From Darksidea phi (taxonomy: Eukaryota; Ascomycota; Dothideomycetes; Pleosporales; Lentitheciaceae), in the NCBI GenBank assembly GCA_030770425.1, contig JASJFT010000005.1:434001-498000 (forward strand): a DNA stretch of 64,000 nt. Reading direction: 5' to 3'. Below, in pieces: positions 1 through 11,907 of the stretch; positions within the stretch are counted from its first letter, which is position 1; each line of letters opens with the position of its first letter. Below the pieces are notes generated by a model that worked only from the letters and a program-made list of their open reading frames with translations, was not told the origin of the DNA and did no database searches. The translations under genes and the position numbers were made by a program.

Positions 1-532
1 AATGGTCTGCGTCGTTACCGGTAATTTACTTTTCGAATAATACATCTTCCGCTCAAGCACCCCCCTCCCCAAGACCAATCCAGTCCAAACATACCGACCA
101 CACACACGCTCCAAGCACCCACGACCCACTCGTCTCACATTTCGCCGCACACCCACAATCAAACATCCAAACCAATCTCGACACCCACACTACCATCTCA
201 CCCCCCCTATCAACTATCCCATACTCCCTCAACCACTCTTTATAATGCTCACAACGTATCCAAGAAAACCTTACATAACTTCAGCGAGGCCGTTGGGGGA
301 AAGAAAAACCTCACCACTTGGACACAGACCGATAGGTAGCTAGTCCAAAAAGAACTGGATCGCAAATCAAAGAAGGGCAGCAAAATCAGACGGAACAAGA
401 TTCGTATATACTCGATACACAATCGACACAAGCCATACAGTCGCAATCATGATCTATCAACCAGCCGTGCAGAAAAGAGTCCTTCACCTTCGATTGAAAT
501 CGCTTCAGTTAGGCCCACCCATGGTCATCCAC
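1..532. other. non-coding left edge
   Basis: I see no supportable gene here. The sequence is C/A-rich up to about 240 with many CAC and CCC runs, then runs into the 3' flank of the V-ATPase subunit B gene. It may hold the promoter or 5' leader of a gene lying outside the window. The small open frames are shadows. Confidence 0.5.
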
Positions 533-2414
533 TCACACATCAATCAGATTCTCGCCTTCCTCTCCTTTTTTGTCGTCGCCCGAGTTATCCTTGGTATCCT
601 TGTTCCCCTTCTTCTTCCTCTCGCCCTCCCGTTCCCGACTCCTAGCATAGTACTGGTCTAGGATCTTGGCCGGGATACGGTTGAGCAGCTCCTTGGGGTA
701 GATTCTCAGTAACGACCAGGCCAAGTCTAAGGATTCGTAGATGTTACGAGACTCGTAAGCAGACTGCGCGATGAACGTGCGCTCGAACTTGTCAAGGAAC
801 TCGAGCGAGAGCTTGTCTTCCGATGACAAAGCTTCCTCACCGACGACGGCTTTCATGGCGGCCGCGTCACGACCGATGGCGTACTTGGCGTAGAGCTGGT
901 TAGAGACATCACCGTGGTCCTTTCGAGTGCGGCCTTCGCCAATGGCAGACTTCATGAGACGGGAAAGTGACGGGAGCACGTTAATGGGAGGGTAAATACC
1001 CTTGTTGTCGAGCTGACGGTCGACGAAGATCTGACCTTCCGTAATGTAGCCTGTCAAGTCGGGGATGGGATGCGTGATATCTGCGGCGATTAGTGGCAGG
1101 CAAGTAATGAACGATGGATGGCTTACCATCGTTAGGCATGGTCAAAATAGGAATTTGAGTGATGGAACCGTTTCGGCCTTCTACACGACCAGCCCGTTCA
1201 TAGATGGTAGACAAATCCGTGTACATATAACCAGGATAACCTCGGCGACCGGGTACTTCTTCTCGGGCAGCGGAGACTTCACGAAGGGCATCGCAGTAGG
1301 AAGACAAATCGGTAAGAATGACCAAGACGTGCTTCTCGAGCTGGTAGGCGTAGTATTCGGCGGTGGTGAGGGCGAGACGCGGGGTAATGATACGTTCGAT
1401 GCTATGACAGGTTAGCAGGAGCATACAACTGACGGATCAACACTTACGTTGGGTCATTTGCCAAGTTCAAGAACAGTGTGACGCGCTCCATGCTGCCGTT
1501 CTCTTCGAAATCTTTTGTGAAGAAACGACTGGTCTCTAAGTTGACACCCATAGCACCGAAGACAATGGAAAAGTTGTCATCGTGTCCATCGTGGACGTCC
1601 TTTGTCGGCCTTCCGACCAAACTCGCCTGTCGACAAATCTGGGCAGCAATCTCGTTGTGCGGCAGACCGGCTGCGGAGAAGATGGGAATCTTCTGGCCAC
1701 GGGCGATGGAGTTCATGGTGTCGATGGCGGAGATGCCGGTGGAAATCATTTCTTCGGGGTACACCTACGTTGTCAGCTCAGTCGATATAGCATGATTCTG
1801 GTCGTCTCACTCGGGAGTAGGGATTGATGGGGCTGCCGTTGATGTCTAGGTAGTCCTCCGCGAGCACCTTGGGGCCCTTGTCGATGGCTCTGCCGGAACC
1901 GTCGAAGATGCGACCCAGCATGTCTTCGGACACACCGAGCTTCAAGCTGTGGCCGGTAAATTCTACTTTCGTCTGCCCCTGTCAGGAAGAATCATTTTCA
2001 TATTCGGTGACGTATGTACCTTCTTGACATCGATGCCTGGCGTGCCTTCAAAGACCTGCGCCGTGATTAGGTGTGGTTCAACGGGGGTATGGTATCGCGG
2101 CTACCTGGACGACAGCTCTGTTTCCTACCATGATGTTAGTATGCACGTTCATATGGCCGTTTTGGCATCTCACCTCGAGCCTCAAGGACCTGACCAGACC
2201 GCTCCGAGCCATCGGGCAGCGTCAAAGACACGATCTCGTTGTACTTGGGGAATTTGACCTGTCGCGCATGCCGTGAGCTTCTACCGCTTCATCTGTAGCT
2301 TCGGGAGCTACGTACACCCTCGAGAATGACCAATGGCCCGTTCACGCCGCCGATGGTGTTGTATCGTATCCGCGGGGAGACCTTCATCATTCGGGGATCC
2401 ACGACGTCAGGCAT
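533..2414 (-). CDS. VMA2: V-type proton ATPase subunit B
   Basis: Non-catalytic nucleotide-binding subunit B of the V1 sector of the vacuolar H+-ATPase, which drives proton pumping into vacuole and endosomes. Eight exons fit the reading phase: 2414-2316, 2258-2174, 2124-2105, 2055-2020, 1972-1811, 1764-1448, 1401-1127 and 1080-533, giving 513 aa, the usual size. Family landmarks are [11 protein letters not shown] near residue 20, [12 protein letters not shown] near 70, [48 protein letters not shown] and [20 protein letters not shown]. Exon 3 is only 20 nt and exon 4 is 36 nt. An in-frame ATG at 2561 would add 49 low-complexity residues. I prefer 2414, which gives [10 protein letters not shown] and matches the short N-termini of fungal homologues. 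The nearest gene upstream is the divergent ptaB about 2.3 kb away. Confidence 0.95.
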
Positions 2415-4682
2415 GATGGCGGTGGATTGGGGGACTTCGTGGATTTGGTATCGCTCTGGTGGAGTGTTTGTGCCGCAGCAGGCGTATGCTTGCGGTGTGG
2501 TGGTTGGAGCTTCGCGGTCGAAGTGGGAGCTCTGACCGGGGGTTGGCGCAGCTGCAGGCAAGAAACGTCAGTGCGGGACAAATGACCTAATGACTAAGCC
2601 ACAACAAGAAGTGCACCAGCAAAGCAGCGGGCAGATGTTCTTGTGTCCTTTGTCGGTAGCAGGGCATGGATTCTTCATGCAATACGCCGTTCAATTGCCG
2701 TTGCCATCCAGGCGATAGTGGGCCATAGCATGTTGGCACGTCACAAGCAAGGTACCGCCAAGTCGAGAAGTACCATAAAATTTGAAGCTATCTACATATG
2801 CACACAGTTCAAGCAGCGAGAACAACCCGACCGTGCGAGTTCTACGAAAGCTCCACCTCCACGTTGTACAGCACGATGATGGCATCAAAACTATGTGTAA
2901 CCTGGCAATCTCGTCAGTCGACAGCTCGTAACGAGAAGAGTACAAAGGCCAAGTAAGAACACTAGATCAGACATCCAAGGAAGAATTGCGCTCATCGACC
3001 GTCTAAAAGGTTCAGGCGACGGCTAGCGTGGAAACTGCGAATGTGGAACGTTTTTCATCATAAAGCGGGGGCAGGAAGTAAAAAGAATGTACTGACCTGG
3101 GGGGTGAGCAACAACTTCGGGCTGTCCGATTAGCGGGCTGAGCGTACGGCGTCCTAGTGCCTCGACTGGCCATCCACCGCTGAGCATTTGTATCGTAACG
3201 GCGCGACGCCCGCTACAGTTGCCATTCTCAAGCTGTGGGGGATTTCCCTCCCAGTAAGGCAAGTGCGAGTCGTCGGGAATGATCGGTCGAGACGGTCAAA
3301 AGCTACGTGCTGCTCACACCATAAGTAGCAGCATCTACAACAGTCCACCTGTACCTGGTCAGCAAAACTCCGCTAGGTAGACGCAGAAGATTGAGTGGGG
3401 TAGAGAGGTCAGACGAGAGTACTGGCAAGTAGCAGGCGCCCTGCGAGAGGCGCCCGGACAGCGTAGATTTCTTCAAGGTCGAATCGGTTGGGAAAAGAAG
3501 AAGATTGGGATATCATCACTCCAGGAGTGGTAAGAAGCTGGGATGAGCTTACCTGCGGGACAAGCTACATGTTCGACAACAAACACGCGAGGTTTTGCTG
3601 TCTTACATGGCTGCGTGCGAAGGGCTGCAGGAGGGCTGCAGGAGTGCTGCGCGGTGGGGAGTGTGCGAGGAAGAAGTGTAGGAAAAGTTTGTCGGAGAGG
3701 TTTGGAGTTGGCGCGAAAAGCTGGCTCGGGCGGCGATTGGTCCGCCAAGGCGCACGTGAGGTAAGTTTCGGCCAAGTAACAAGTTTACGATTGCTCATCG
3801 CCGGAGTCCACAGAGTCCGCCGTCGCCCACCGCGCCCCGTGGAGACGCCCAGGGCCTGTCAGACGGTAGACCAGCCCTTGGTAGTCCGGTGGTGTGCGTG
3901 CAGCGTGAATTCGACGTGAATCCGACGTGCTGTAGACGGGTCTGGCGTGCGGAGCCAGCAGCGCACACGAAATAGATTACGTGCCCAGCCACCCGCGTTG
4001 GGCGGTATCGAAAGGAAAAGAGCCCCTAGAGTTAGAGGCAGGCCCCGATCGGCGTCTCGTCTCTCGACCAGGACATGCGCCCATCTCTCACCCCATCTCC
4101 ACCATCGACGTCGTCCGCGTCCCCAGTGAGACGAGCGGCCCTCGACCTCGCGCGTCTGCGAATGCCTCGCCGCCCACGACGCGCCTGATCCTCTCCACCC
4201 AGGCGCCCATTGCAGCCTCTGCCCGCGCACTTGGCGGCCAGCACCCACCGCCAGCGGGACGGATGCGCGACGAGACCGCACGCCTCCACACAGCGCCAGA
4301 CCCGCCCATACCCTCCGTTCTCTCCTCCACGCCCTTCTAGTCGCGTGCGCTCCCTCTTGTGCGCCCAGGAACCGCAGGCGTCACCGTCGCATTTCAGCCC
4401 CGGCACCGTCCGGTCGTCGCCCGCATCGCCCGTCGCGCCCACCGCGACCGTTGCAGGGACTCGGCCCGCTCGTTTTGGCACCGTATTGACGCCGTGCAGA
4501 AGAGGCGGGCACCTGGTAGCCGTCGGCTGCATAGTTGGCACACCGCGTTGCTGTTGGCGACCTCTCCCCAGCGCCTCGCATCTCGATACCCCACGGGCAT
4601 GCATGTACAGTCACCGATAGAGCACACCTCGTAACCTGTCACTGGCCCCTCGCAACTCTCGTTCCTAGACCCAAAGCGCAAG
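2415..4682. other. divergent intergenic region, VMA2 / ptaB
   Basis: About 2.3 kb between two divergently transcribed genes, holding both promoters and probably long 5' leaders. Open frames at 3.5-4.6 kb exist on both strands and overlap each other. They follow GC-rich composition and show no protein family signature, so none is called. The last 600 bases before the ptaB start are C-rich and could be leader. Confidence 0.5.
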
Positions 4683-7065
4683 ATGATGCAGACCTCGCAT
4701 TTCCCACCACAACCCGGCATGCAAATGCCCCAGGGCCATATGATGGGAGGACCTGGTCCCGGCCACCCCATGCAGCAGGGCATGCAGATGCATCCAGGCG
4801 TATCTGGACCGAACGGGCCCGTTAGCCAGGCCGGTCCCATGATGGGTGGCATGCAGCCAGGCGTCGGTCCCAATGCGCATGCCCTCCAGCACCTCCAGCC
4901 ACAGCAGCACATGTTCCAGCAGCAGCAACAGCAGCAACATATGAGTGAGTCTCCCCACCCGTGTCTCATAGACGCGTACTGATTCTGCACAGTGAACCCC
5001 GCGCTCATAGCTCAGCAAAGGGGCCAGGCTATGTTAAGACAGCAGCAACAGCAACAGCAGCAGCAACTGCTTGCCCAGCAGCAGCAGAACGGCATGGTGG
5101 GAATGGGCTTTCAGCAACATATGGCCAATATGAATCCCCAGCAGATTGCCGGGCTACAAGGGAACATACCGCAGCAGTTCGTCCAGCTCCCCCAACACCT
5201 CCGCCAGCTGCAGCAGCAACAAATGGCACAGCAGCAGCAGCAGCAGCAAACGAGCAATCCGCAACAAGCAGCGGCCATGGCACAGGCACATGCTGCCCAG
5301 CAGCAGGCGGCCGCTCACGCTCATGCCCAGCAAGCGCAACATCAACATCAACAGCAGCAGCAACAACAACAATTGCAGCAGCAACAGGCAAACGCCATGC
5401 AGCACGTCCAGTCCCAGCAAAGCAACCATAGCCAGTCCGGTAGCCAAGGCCCTCCGACAACAACACAACCCCCACCAGCACCGTTGCGTCCTCCATCCGC
5501 CATGAGCCACCAAGGACAAGCTTCCCCCGCCCCCCAACCGACACCCCAACAGCAACCGCAACAACTACCTCAATCAGGCCCACAGCCCCCACAGCAGACA
5601 TCGGCACCGAACCAACCCCCAAGCATGCCACAGCAAGCCAACCAACAGCCTCAAAACCAGCCTCAAATCCAGCAACGAAATCCAGCAATGAACCAGCAAC
5701 CAACCCAACAAGTCGTGGCACAGGCGCAAGCACAAGCGGCCACACGCCTCGCTATGATGCAGCGGCCACCAGCTTCTAACGGGCAGGGGGCCCTGAAGCT
5801 GATGCTCTTTGTCGACGAACTCGGGAAGTTCAATTCGTCTAATGACGTTAATAATATAGAACACTGGAAGAACTTTACGCACAAGTACTTCACCGAATCG
5901 GGCTCATTTATCCATGTTGTGTTCTCGGCCATCACGGAACGGACCAAGATGTTTGAGATTGTACACGCAGCGTTGCCGCGATATTTCCTTACGCAGTTCA
6001 ACACTGATGTAGAGAACCTCCAGATCACGCTAGATGGTGCGGCAGAGAAGAACACCCCCCCAGAGTGCAAAGTAACGTGTGATCGAGCCAAGTTCATCTA
6101 CACCTACAAGAACCAATGCCAGGTAGGATACGTTCACATTTGCCATGAGCTTAGCTAACTTACCCAGGTCGTGTGTCACGGAAAGTTGACTGCATTTTGG
6201 ACCAACTCTGAGAAGATGGAGTGGTTGCAGTTTGAAATGCAGGGCCACCAACAGCTCATACCCAAAACCCTCTTGGAATCGTTGTTCGTGCAAGAGGAGA
6301 TTAACCCGCTCAACGCCAACCAGTCTCCGCGCATGAGCAACAAATCAAAGCAAAAGCAACGAGCTGCACAGATCCCCGCAGAACCATCGTTGCCCCTTTC
6401 CAGGTTGCCTAGTGCAGGAATAACTGACTTGGGGTTGCCGCCTGCGCTACAATCCTACCTAGAGGTAAGCTCTCGCCACTTTTTGGTCGATCGTCATATA
6501 CTGACAGCGCCAGATTTACGAGACTATGAATAACATGACTAGTCTTCTGACCTATTACAACGCCCATGGGGAGCTAACACCATCGCAAGCGATGGACCAG
6601 TGGAACAACATGATGTCGAGCAACCCGGCAATGGCACAGCAAGGTGTAATGCGGGTGCAAGGCGGCAACATGCCTCCTGGCCAGGGAGCGCAGCAACCTC
6701 CACAGCAGGGTATGCCTTCAGGTGCACGAACACCGTCGGGCATGGGCCAGCCCGGTCTGCCACCTAATCAGCAGTTTATGTCACCGGCCATGGCCAACTC
6801 TCTTCTTCCCAACGGCAACATGAGCTCGCCCCACCTCATGAACAGCCATAGCCCGTCACCCGCCTCGCACCAGATGGTACATCAGCAAAGCCAAAGCGGT
6901 AGCACGGCGAGTCAAAACACTTCTCCAAACGTTACCAACAAGCGACGGAGAAGTGTCAAAACGGAAGGCGATGACGGGGGTGGGCCAGATGTGAACGGCG
7001 CTGTAAAGGTCAAGCAGAGCCCAAGGGGAGGCAGCAACAAGAGGGCGAAGAACAACAACAACTGA
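4683..7065 (+). CDS. ptaB: LIM-domain-binding transcriptional regulator (PtaB/Mfg1 family)
   Basis: Fungal Ldb1-family co-regulator. Aspergillus PtaB acts with SomA, and yeast Mfg1 with Flo8 and Mss11, in adhesion, filamentation and biofilm control in the nucleus. Four exons: 4683-4944, 4993-6122, 6168-6464 and 6514-7065, giving 746 aa. Residues 1-330 are glutamine/proline/methionine-rich with long poly-Q tracts encoded by CAG/CAA. The conserved LIM-binding region follows, around residues 360-560, starting with ALKLMLFVDELGKF and including NIEHWKNFTHKYFTESG, FIYTYKNQCQ|VVCHGK across an intron, and MEWLQFEMQGHQQLIP. The C-terminus is Gln/Ser/Pro-rich and ends with basic patches (NKRRRS, SNKRAKN) that look like nuclear localisation signals. 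The poly-Q repeats are likely to vary in length between strains. Confidence 0.92.
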
Positions 7066-7798
7066 GCCTTGCCATGTTTAGCATCTTTCTCATTGTATAG
7101 CGCGGCGTTCCTATTTCCACCGTCATATTGTCTCTCGTATACTTCGAGCTTGTTCATTCTTACCATGGTCCCGGTACGGTCATCTACGTTTCCGTTTCTA
7201 GTCGGACGGGCGGGCATTTGCTTTTCTTCACCACTTGCCCCCTGTTTTTCCTCTCACCAGGCGTTCACGAGGCATTGTCTGCGCATATTTCCAACCTCCC
7301 TCATACCTTTTTCTTTTTCTTTTTCTTCGAGGAAATCGCTATCTCGAAGCCTACCCTAATTTCTTGTACATTATGAGAGACTGGGACTGTACGGGGAAGG
7401 AAGTGAGGAGAGAGGGTACAAAATTTTGCCCCAGCTGTTTCTTTCCGTATTTGGGGAGCGATCCTACGCCAGCTAGCTATCTATGGATGATACGGCTTCT
7501 TTTGTTTAGATGTGCAACTGTGTGAAGACGGGTATTTTATATGGAATCAAGACGTTATGAACTTCAGCTTTTTTGAAAATCTTGAGACGAGTGCTGTGAT
7601 GGGCTCGTTGGAGCTAGCGATGTGTAGGTCTGCACGTTGATCCATTTTAGGTCACTCCACTGTGTGGTATGCTGTGCATTTTTTTTTCTAGATGCTACTA
7701 CCGATATAGAAGCGCCCGGTTAGCGAGACAGGTTCTAGGTGTGCACATTTAGTATCGGATTTTCCTTTTACGTAGGCTTGAATTTTTGTGACGTAGAG

Positions 7799-8120
7799 AG
7801 GGGAGGGGAGGGGAGGGGAGGAGGGTGTAGAGAGAACGGCGAGTTTTGAGACACTTGGGACATGTGATTTATTGGAGAGGGAGGGGTTGGAGGTGCTGCT
7901 GGTGCTGGTGCTGGTGCTCGTGCTCGTGCTCGTGCTGATGAAGATGAGGATGAGGATGAGTGTCTCGCTAGGATTGTGCGGATAGCGAATTAATGGTATC
8001 AATACGGGGGGTTAGGGTACGGTAGTCTGTCTCTGTTTTCTGTGTCTGTCTGGCTGTCTGGCTGTCTGGCTGTCTGGCTGTCTGTCTTTGGAATCCACAC
8101 GCACACACGCACGCACGCAT
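7799..8120. repeat. cluster of simple sequence repeats
   Basis: Several adjacent microsatellites: a GGGGA run (about 7799-7820), a GGTGCT/CGTGCT plus GATGAG block (about 7890-7965), four to five copies of the 8-mer GCTGTCTG (about 8044-8086) and an ACGC run (about 8098-8118). They are non-coding and likely length-polymorphic. Confidence 0.85.
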
Positions 8121-8359
8121 GTATACCTACAAGCTTTGTAATTGTAATAGGTATGGCTCTCCGCCTAGTGGGGGCTCCGATCCCGTAATTACCCTGCCTG
8201 TAATTGTTATTCCCGCTCTACACTAAACTAAATGCAGGTAGAGTGCTGAGGAGTTGGAGTGGTAGATGAATGTTTGGATGTTTTGCAAGAAGATGCTAGG
8301 GTTTATAAAGGATTGTGTCCTATGGCTGCTAGTCTTGATCGGGGCTTGGTGGTTCCGCG

Positions 8360-8560
8360 GTTCGGCCTTCGAGACGACCTGAGCAGTACGCGGCAATCAC
8401 GTGTCTGAAGGGCCAGCGCGCCCGTTTACGCTGTCGAACGCGCGAATTGTGTAAATTGATACGATCAACGCTTTTGTGTAACTCGGGCAGAGGGCTGTAC
8501 CTGTTTGTGTAATTTTTGGATTTTAGCTTTATACCTCTGTGTGTTAAAAAACAATAATAA
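8360..8560 (-). repeat. dispersed repeat, copy A
   Basis: Read on the minus strand, this about 200 bp segment aligns with 45906-46072 and 62091-62264. Shared blocks include CACAGAGG..TA.AAAGCTA, TTTACACAATTCGCGCGTT, GACAGCGTAAACGGG, GGCCCTTCAGACAC and CGCGTACTGC. Copy A is the longest and least mutated. Copies A and B continue together to AAGGCCGAAC. It carries no coding capacity. A solo terminal repeat or short non-autonomous element is the likely identity; the family is not recognised. Confidence 0.75.
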
Positions 8561-9504
8561 AGGGTTGTGAATGGTTTAAGACTGGGCGGGTGGGGTTTTT
8601 GTGGTGTTTAGATGGGGGTTTGAGTGGTGCTGGGGCTTCATTTGGGGCGGATTGGAGGGAGGCGGTGCGGTTTTAATGGGTGGGTAATTTTGGTGGTGGA
8701 TGATTTTGATGGTTGAATAATTCTTATGGCAGGTCATTTCATGGTGGGCAATTTTCATGGTGGGCCTTTCCATGATGAGTGCCTTTCATGGTGAGCGGTC
8801 TTGGCAGTGAGTAATATTGGCAGTAAATAGTCTTGGTAGTGAGTACTTTCGTTAGGAGGTGGATTGATCTTGTGAGCTCGTTTGCGACTACGGCTAGAAT
8901 GGATGTCATTTTTAGTTTGAATGGTGTAAACCCGGGGTATTTGGAAGCTAATATCTGAGGTTTTGAAGCGTAATTATGTACGTTAAGGTCTCTGGTCTTC
9001 AAGGCGCCGCCAGTCATACATATTACCGCGCAGCCTATCGAGCGTAATTACAATAGGTGATCTATAAGACTCCGCCGTCGCTTACGGGCAAGGTTCAGTG
9101 CTGCTTTATTTTGATGATACTCATCATCACGGCCGCGCTTTCTTCCTCTAAGGTGAAAAGGCCCACCTCCAAACGAATGCAACAGCGCCTTCCTCCACCT
9201 TCACTCCATGGCGACCTAGCAACGAGCCAGGCGATCGGTAGTCAGTCGTTAGCGTAAACAAATTTGAGGTCTTTAATTTGGGCGGGGCTTTCCTTTTCTC
9301 TTTTCTCTTCAGCTTCGCTCACTGTCTGTCTCGTCCATAAAGAACTGTACGTATACCCATCCTACCCCTTCCTGACCTCGCCGATATACGCAGTGAGGTA
9401 GTTGCTACCCGTACGGGGCCGTGTAGCCGGCGAGCTCTCTCACAAGCGAGACTCGCGGCTGCGTACGGTGTGTTGAGGGACTCCTGGCTGACTCTTACGT
9501 GCAG

Positions 9505-9658
9505 CCGACTCAGACACCGACGCCACCGCGGAAGACGACGACGAAGACGACAAAGACGAAGACGACAACAACGACACTCTGCACGGCTCCCTGGAGCCTT
9601 TACAAATGTCTGGCGGTCCGGCTCCCAGCGCCTTGTTCCCGGCCGGGTACTCTCCCAG
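9505..9658 (+). CDS. possible exon with acidic low-complexity tract
   Basis: An open segment bounded by an acceptor (..GTGCAG at 9504) and a strong donor (GTAAGA at 9659). It encodes an Asp/Glu-rich stretch (AEDDDEDDKDEDDNN) followed by MSGGPAPSALFPAGYSPR. Its ending phase would join in frame to the exon starting at 11068, but the intron would be about 1.4 kb, over twenty times the local norm. It may be the 5' part of the unknown gene at 11068-11907, or a fragment of a different gene. No ATG-bearing first exon was found. Confidence 0.3.
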
Positions 9659-11067
9659 GTAAGAACCTTATGCTATGTCGTGATCTGCCAGCTGCGGGGG
9701 TTTGGACCCTGTCAGTTCAAACTGTTTTTGTTTCTGTGTGGTTTTGGTCTTGGTTTTGGGCAGGTTTTGTATGGAGGTAGAAGAAAGGAAAGAAGAGAAG
9801 TGAGCTTGAAGAAAAGTAATGGATACTGGACGCGGCCCCGGGCAGGGGCTTCTACGAGAAGGGTTGAGGGACAGGGGTGTGGTCTGGGTGTGAGAATGGA
9901 AGAACAAAGTAAGTCAAAAATGTGCTTTTCCTTGACGCTTCAGACTTACTCACACGCTAGGCTGCCTTTCCCTCCATGGACTACGCCTGTACAACACTGG
10001 AAGAGATTGAACCGTTGCGCGGAGAACGTACTGAACGCCAATGTATCCGAGTCACCTCCATTCAGGACAGACCAACACAGGTATTACTATCTTCCTGAAG
10101 GCATATATCTCAATTCCTGACCAGACTAGGATCAATGGGTGACTTCATCACTCGAACTACCCTCCGGCAAGCCAGATATCCACATCACGGATCGGGTATT
10201 GTAACCGCCACTCTAGCCTCCACGTAATAGGGCGCTCCATACCTTGATGGCAAACTGGATGGCCTATACCGCAGTGTCCGCCGCTACTAGTGCCGTTCCA
10301 TCCAAGGCCGTTCTCAGAACCAATCAAGAAGACCAAAGTGATGAGGCCAGCAAGCGAATCCACAACTACTTTTCAAATTTATCGCATCGGGCTTCGAAGA
10401 TAATCGGAAGGACTTCTACAACGAATGAGCAACATGCCATGGAATATGAAGACGATTTTGTCGGCAAATTTATACATGCAGTTCCTTTAAGCTGCTACGC
10501 CAGGCTCCGAGGGCAATCCGGAAGGGCTGTACGATATACACCTTGCCGCTTCATAGCGCACTTTACCGAGGTCAGTTTTGTGGACTGAACGAAAATGCAT
10601 ATCAATGTAGCCGCCATATTCCTGCGGAATGGCCATTCTCTCTAGTCGCATTAGACTGCGAGGCTGATCAGGAAGGCCTACAAAATATTCAAGCCGCCGC
10701 CACTCATTCCAATTTATCGGCGATCTGTATGTGGACCGGTCATACACGAGAAAGGGATGCAGCTGCCAGGTTTCTGTGGCATGATCCCTCACTGCCTTCA
10801 CATCACGCTGCGAAGGCTACCCGGATAGTCTATACGACGCACAGATTGCGGTTGAAGCCCTAGTACTCGCCGACTAACAGTCAATGAGATGGGCGAGAAA
10901 GCGAGCGAGTTGTAGCCGCTAGGTTTTTGCGAGCTGGCCCCGAGCTGCGCACCATTAAGCTTTGAGGGTGACCCGGAGTAACTCCACAGCGTCGGATATT
11001 CCAGGAACCAACGGATTCTGGCTGTGAAGTGGTGAAATTTAGAGTGTGATGGCTGACCATTGAGTAG
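9659..11067. other. unassigned interval
   Basis: About 1.4 kb between the possible acidic exon and the first clear exon of the unknown-family gene. Open frames occur on both strands (for example 10244-10588 plus and 10487-10801 minus), but none has recognisable motifs, clean splice signals or a homologous partner elsewhere in the window. It could be an unusually long intron, an insertion, or simple intergenic DNA. Confidence 0.4.
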
Positions 11068-11907
11068 AGACGGCCCTGACTACGGAGGGTGGCAGTGGGA
11101 CCCCTCCATCGGGATCGACGAGCGGGCAGAGATCCGGGGCTGCCTAGATAACCTGTGCCCCCACAGCGTTATCTTGCGCTTCGCCTACCCCGGTGACAGC
11201 CTGTTGCGTCTCCCGGTGGGGGTGGCGAGCACTGCCGCGCGGATCGAGAAGGGGTGGCACCAGGAGGGTGAGCAGGAGCACGTGACCGTGCGGCTCCTGT
11301 TCGTGGACTCGTCCGGGTACGTGATTGTGTAACTGCTGCAAATCAGCAGATACAGCAAGTGATCGATCTCAGTAGTACTGACTATGTGTAGGAATGAGAA
11401 GAGGCCCTGCGGCACTCTCCACGTGTGGAGGGACGACTTGACGGAGAGCTGGGAGGTCGCTGGTTGGCGGCTCATTCTGGGCAGCACGGACCGGGAATAC
11501 CGGTTAGCGACCGTAAGCTACTCTTCATAGGCTTCACAGAGATGTAGCTGACAAATTGATGTAGTCCCAGCCGTTTGGTAGGAGGTATCGGCTGCCTCGG
11601 GCGATCCATCCCCTCCTGGTCCCGGGCACAGTCCAGCGCGTGGTAAGTCTTAACAGTTTCTGAATTTCTTTAACTTTTTGGACACATCACACCCTTACCA
11701 CACCCATTTCTTAACGCCATCCCGCCCACTAACGTACTCCAGAATGCTTGGCTCCAGGACCAACCTCCCGAGGTTCCTTCGCCTCCTCTTCCTCTGCCAT
11801 TACCCCCTTTTGGCGGTCCCTTCCCCCCGTGGTTACATCAGAACCAGAGATGGTATGTGTCCAAATTCCCCCATACAACCCTCTCATCCACGCCCTCAAC
11901 CCCTTGA
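11068..11907 (+). CDS. unknown small-protein family, member 1 (5' end unresolved)
   Basis: Four exons fit: 11068-11316, 11392-11512, 11565-11642 and 11743-11907. Exons 1-2 are clearly homologous to member 2 at 21187-21961. ARIEKGWHQ..EHVTVRLLFVDSSG aligns with ARVKKLWHG..PWFTVELLFQDANG, and NEKRPCGTLHV aligns with VTLGSLGTAHV, with the intron at the same position and phase inside the Gly codon. No in-frame ATG opens the first exon, so an upstream exon is needed (possibly 9505-9658). The last exon is proline-rich and overlaps the 3' end of the minus-strand gene at 11729-12217. The internal exon boundaries are firm; function, start and exact end are not. There is no signal peptide or membrane segment in the part seen. 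Confidence 0.55.

Larger units (their letters stand above)
7066..9504. other. intergenic region with microsatellites and repeat copy A
   Basis: About 2.4 kb without a supportable gene. It contains the ptaB 3' flank (T-rich to about 7.7 kb), several simple repeats at 7.8-8.1 kb, dispersed repeat copy A at 8.36-8.56 kb, and a G/T-rich stretch at 8.58-8.85 kb. An open frame at 9057-9257 has no recognisable features. Confidence 0.5.

Noticed and set aside
449..1415. Plus-strand open frames across the VMA2 region
   Set aside because: They are antisense shadows of exons 7-8; the minus strand matches V-ATPase subunit B residue for residue.
3488..4620. Overlapping long frames on both strands upstream of ptaB
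   Set aside because: GC-rich composition keeps several frames open; no motif, no consistent start or splice pattern, low-complexity Arg/Pro/Ala peptides.
5029..5745. Minus-strand and alternative-frame Ala/Leu/Ser-rich frames over the poly-Q region
   Set aside because: CAG/CAA repeats read in other frames give poly-Ala, poly-Ser or poly-Leu; the real frame is the poly-Q one of ptaB.
9470..10120. Arg-rich 216-codon frame
   Set aside because: It reads the acidic tract in another frame and has no features; the Asp/Glu frame with good splice sites is preferred, itself only weakly.
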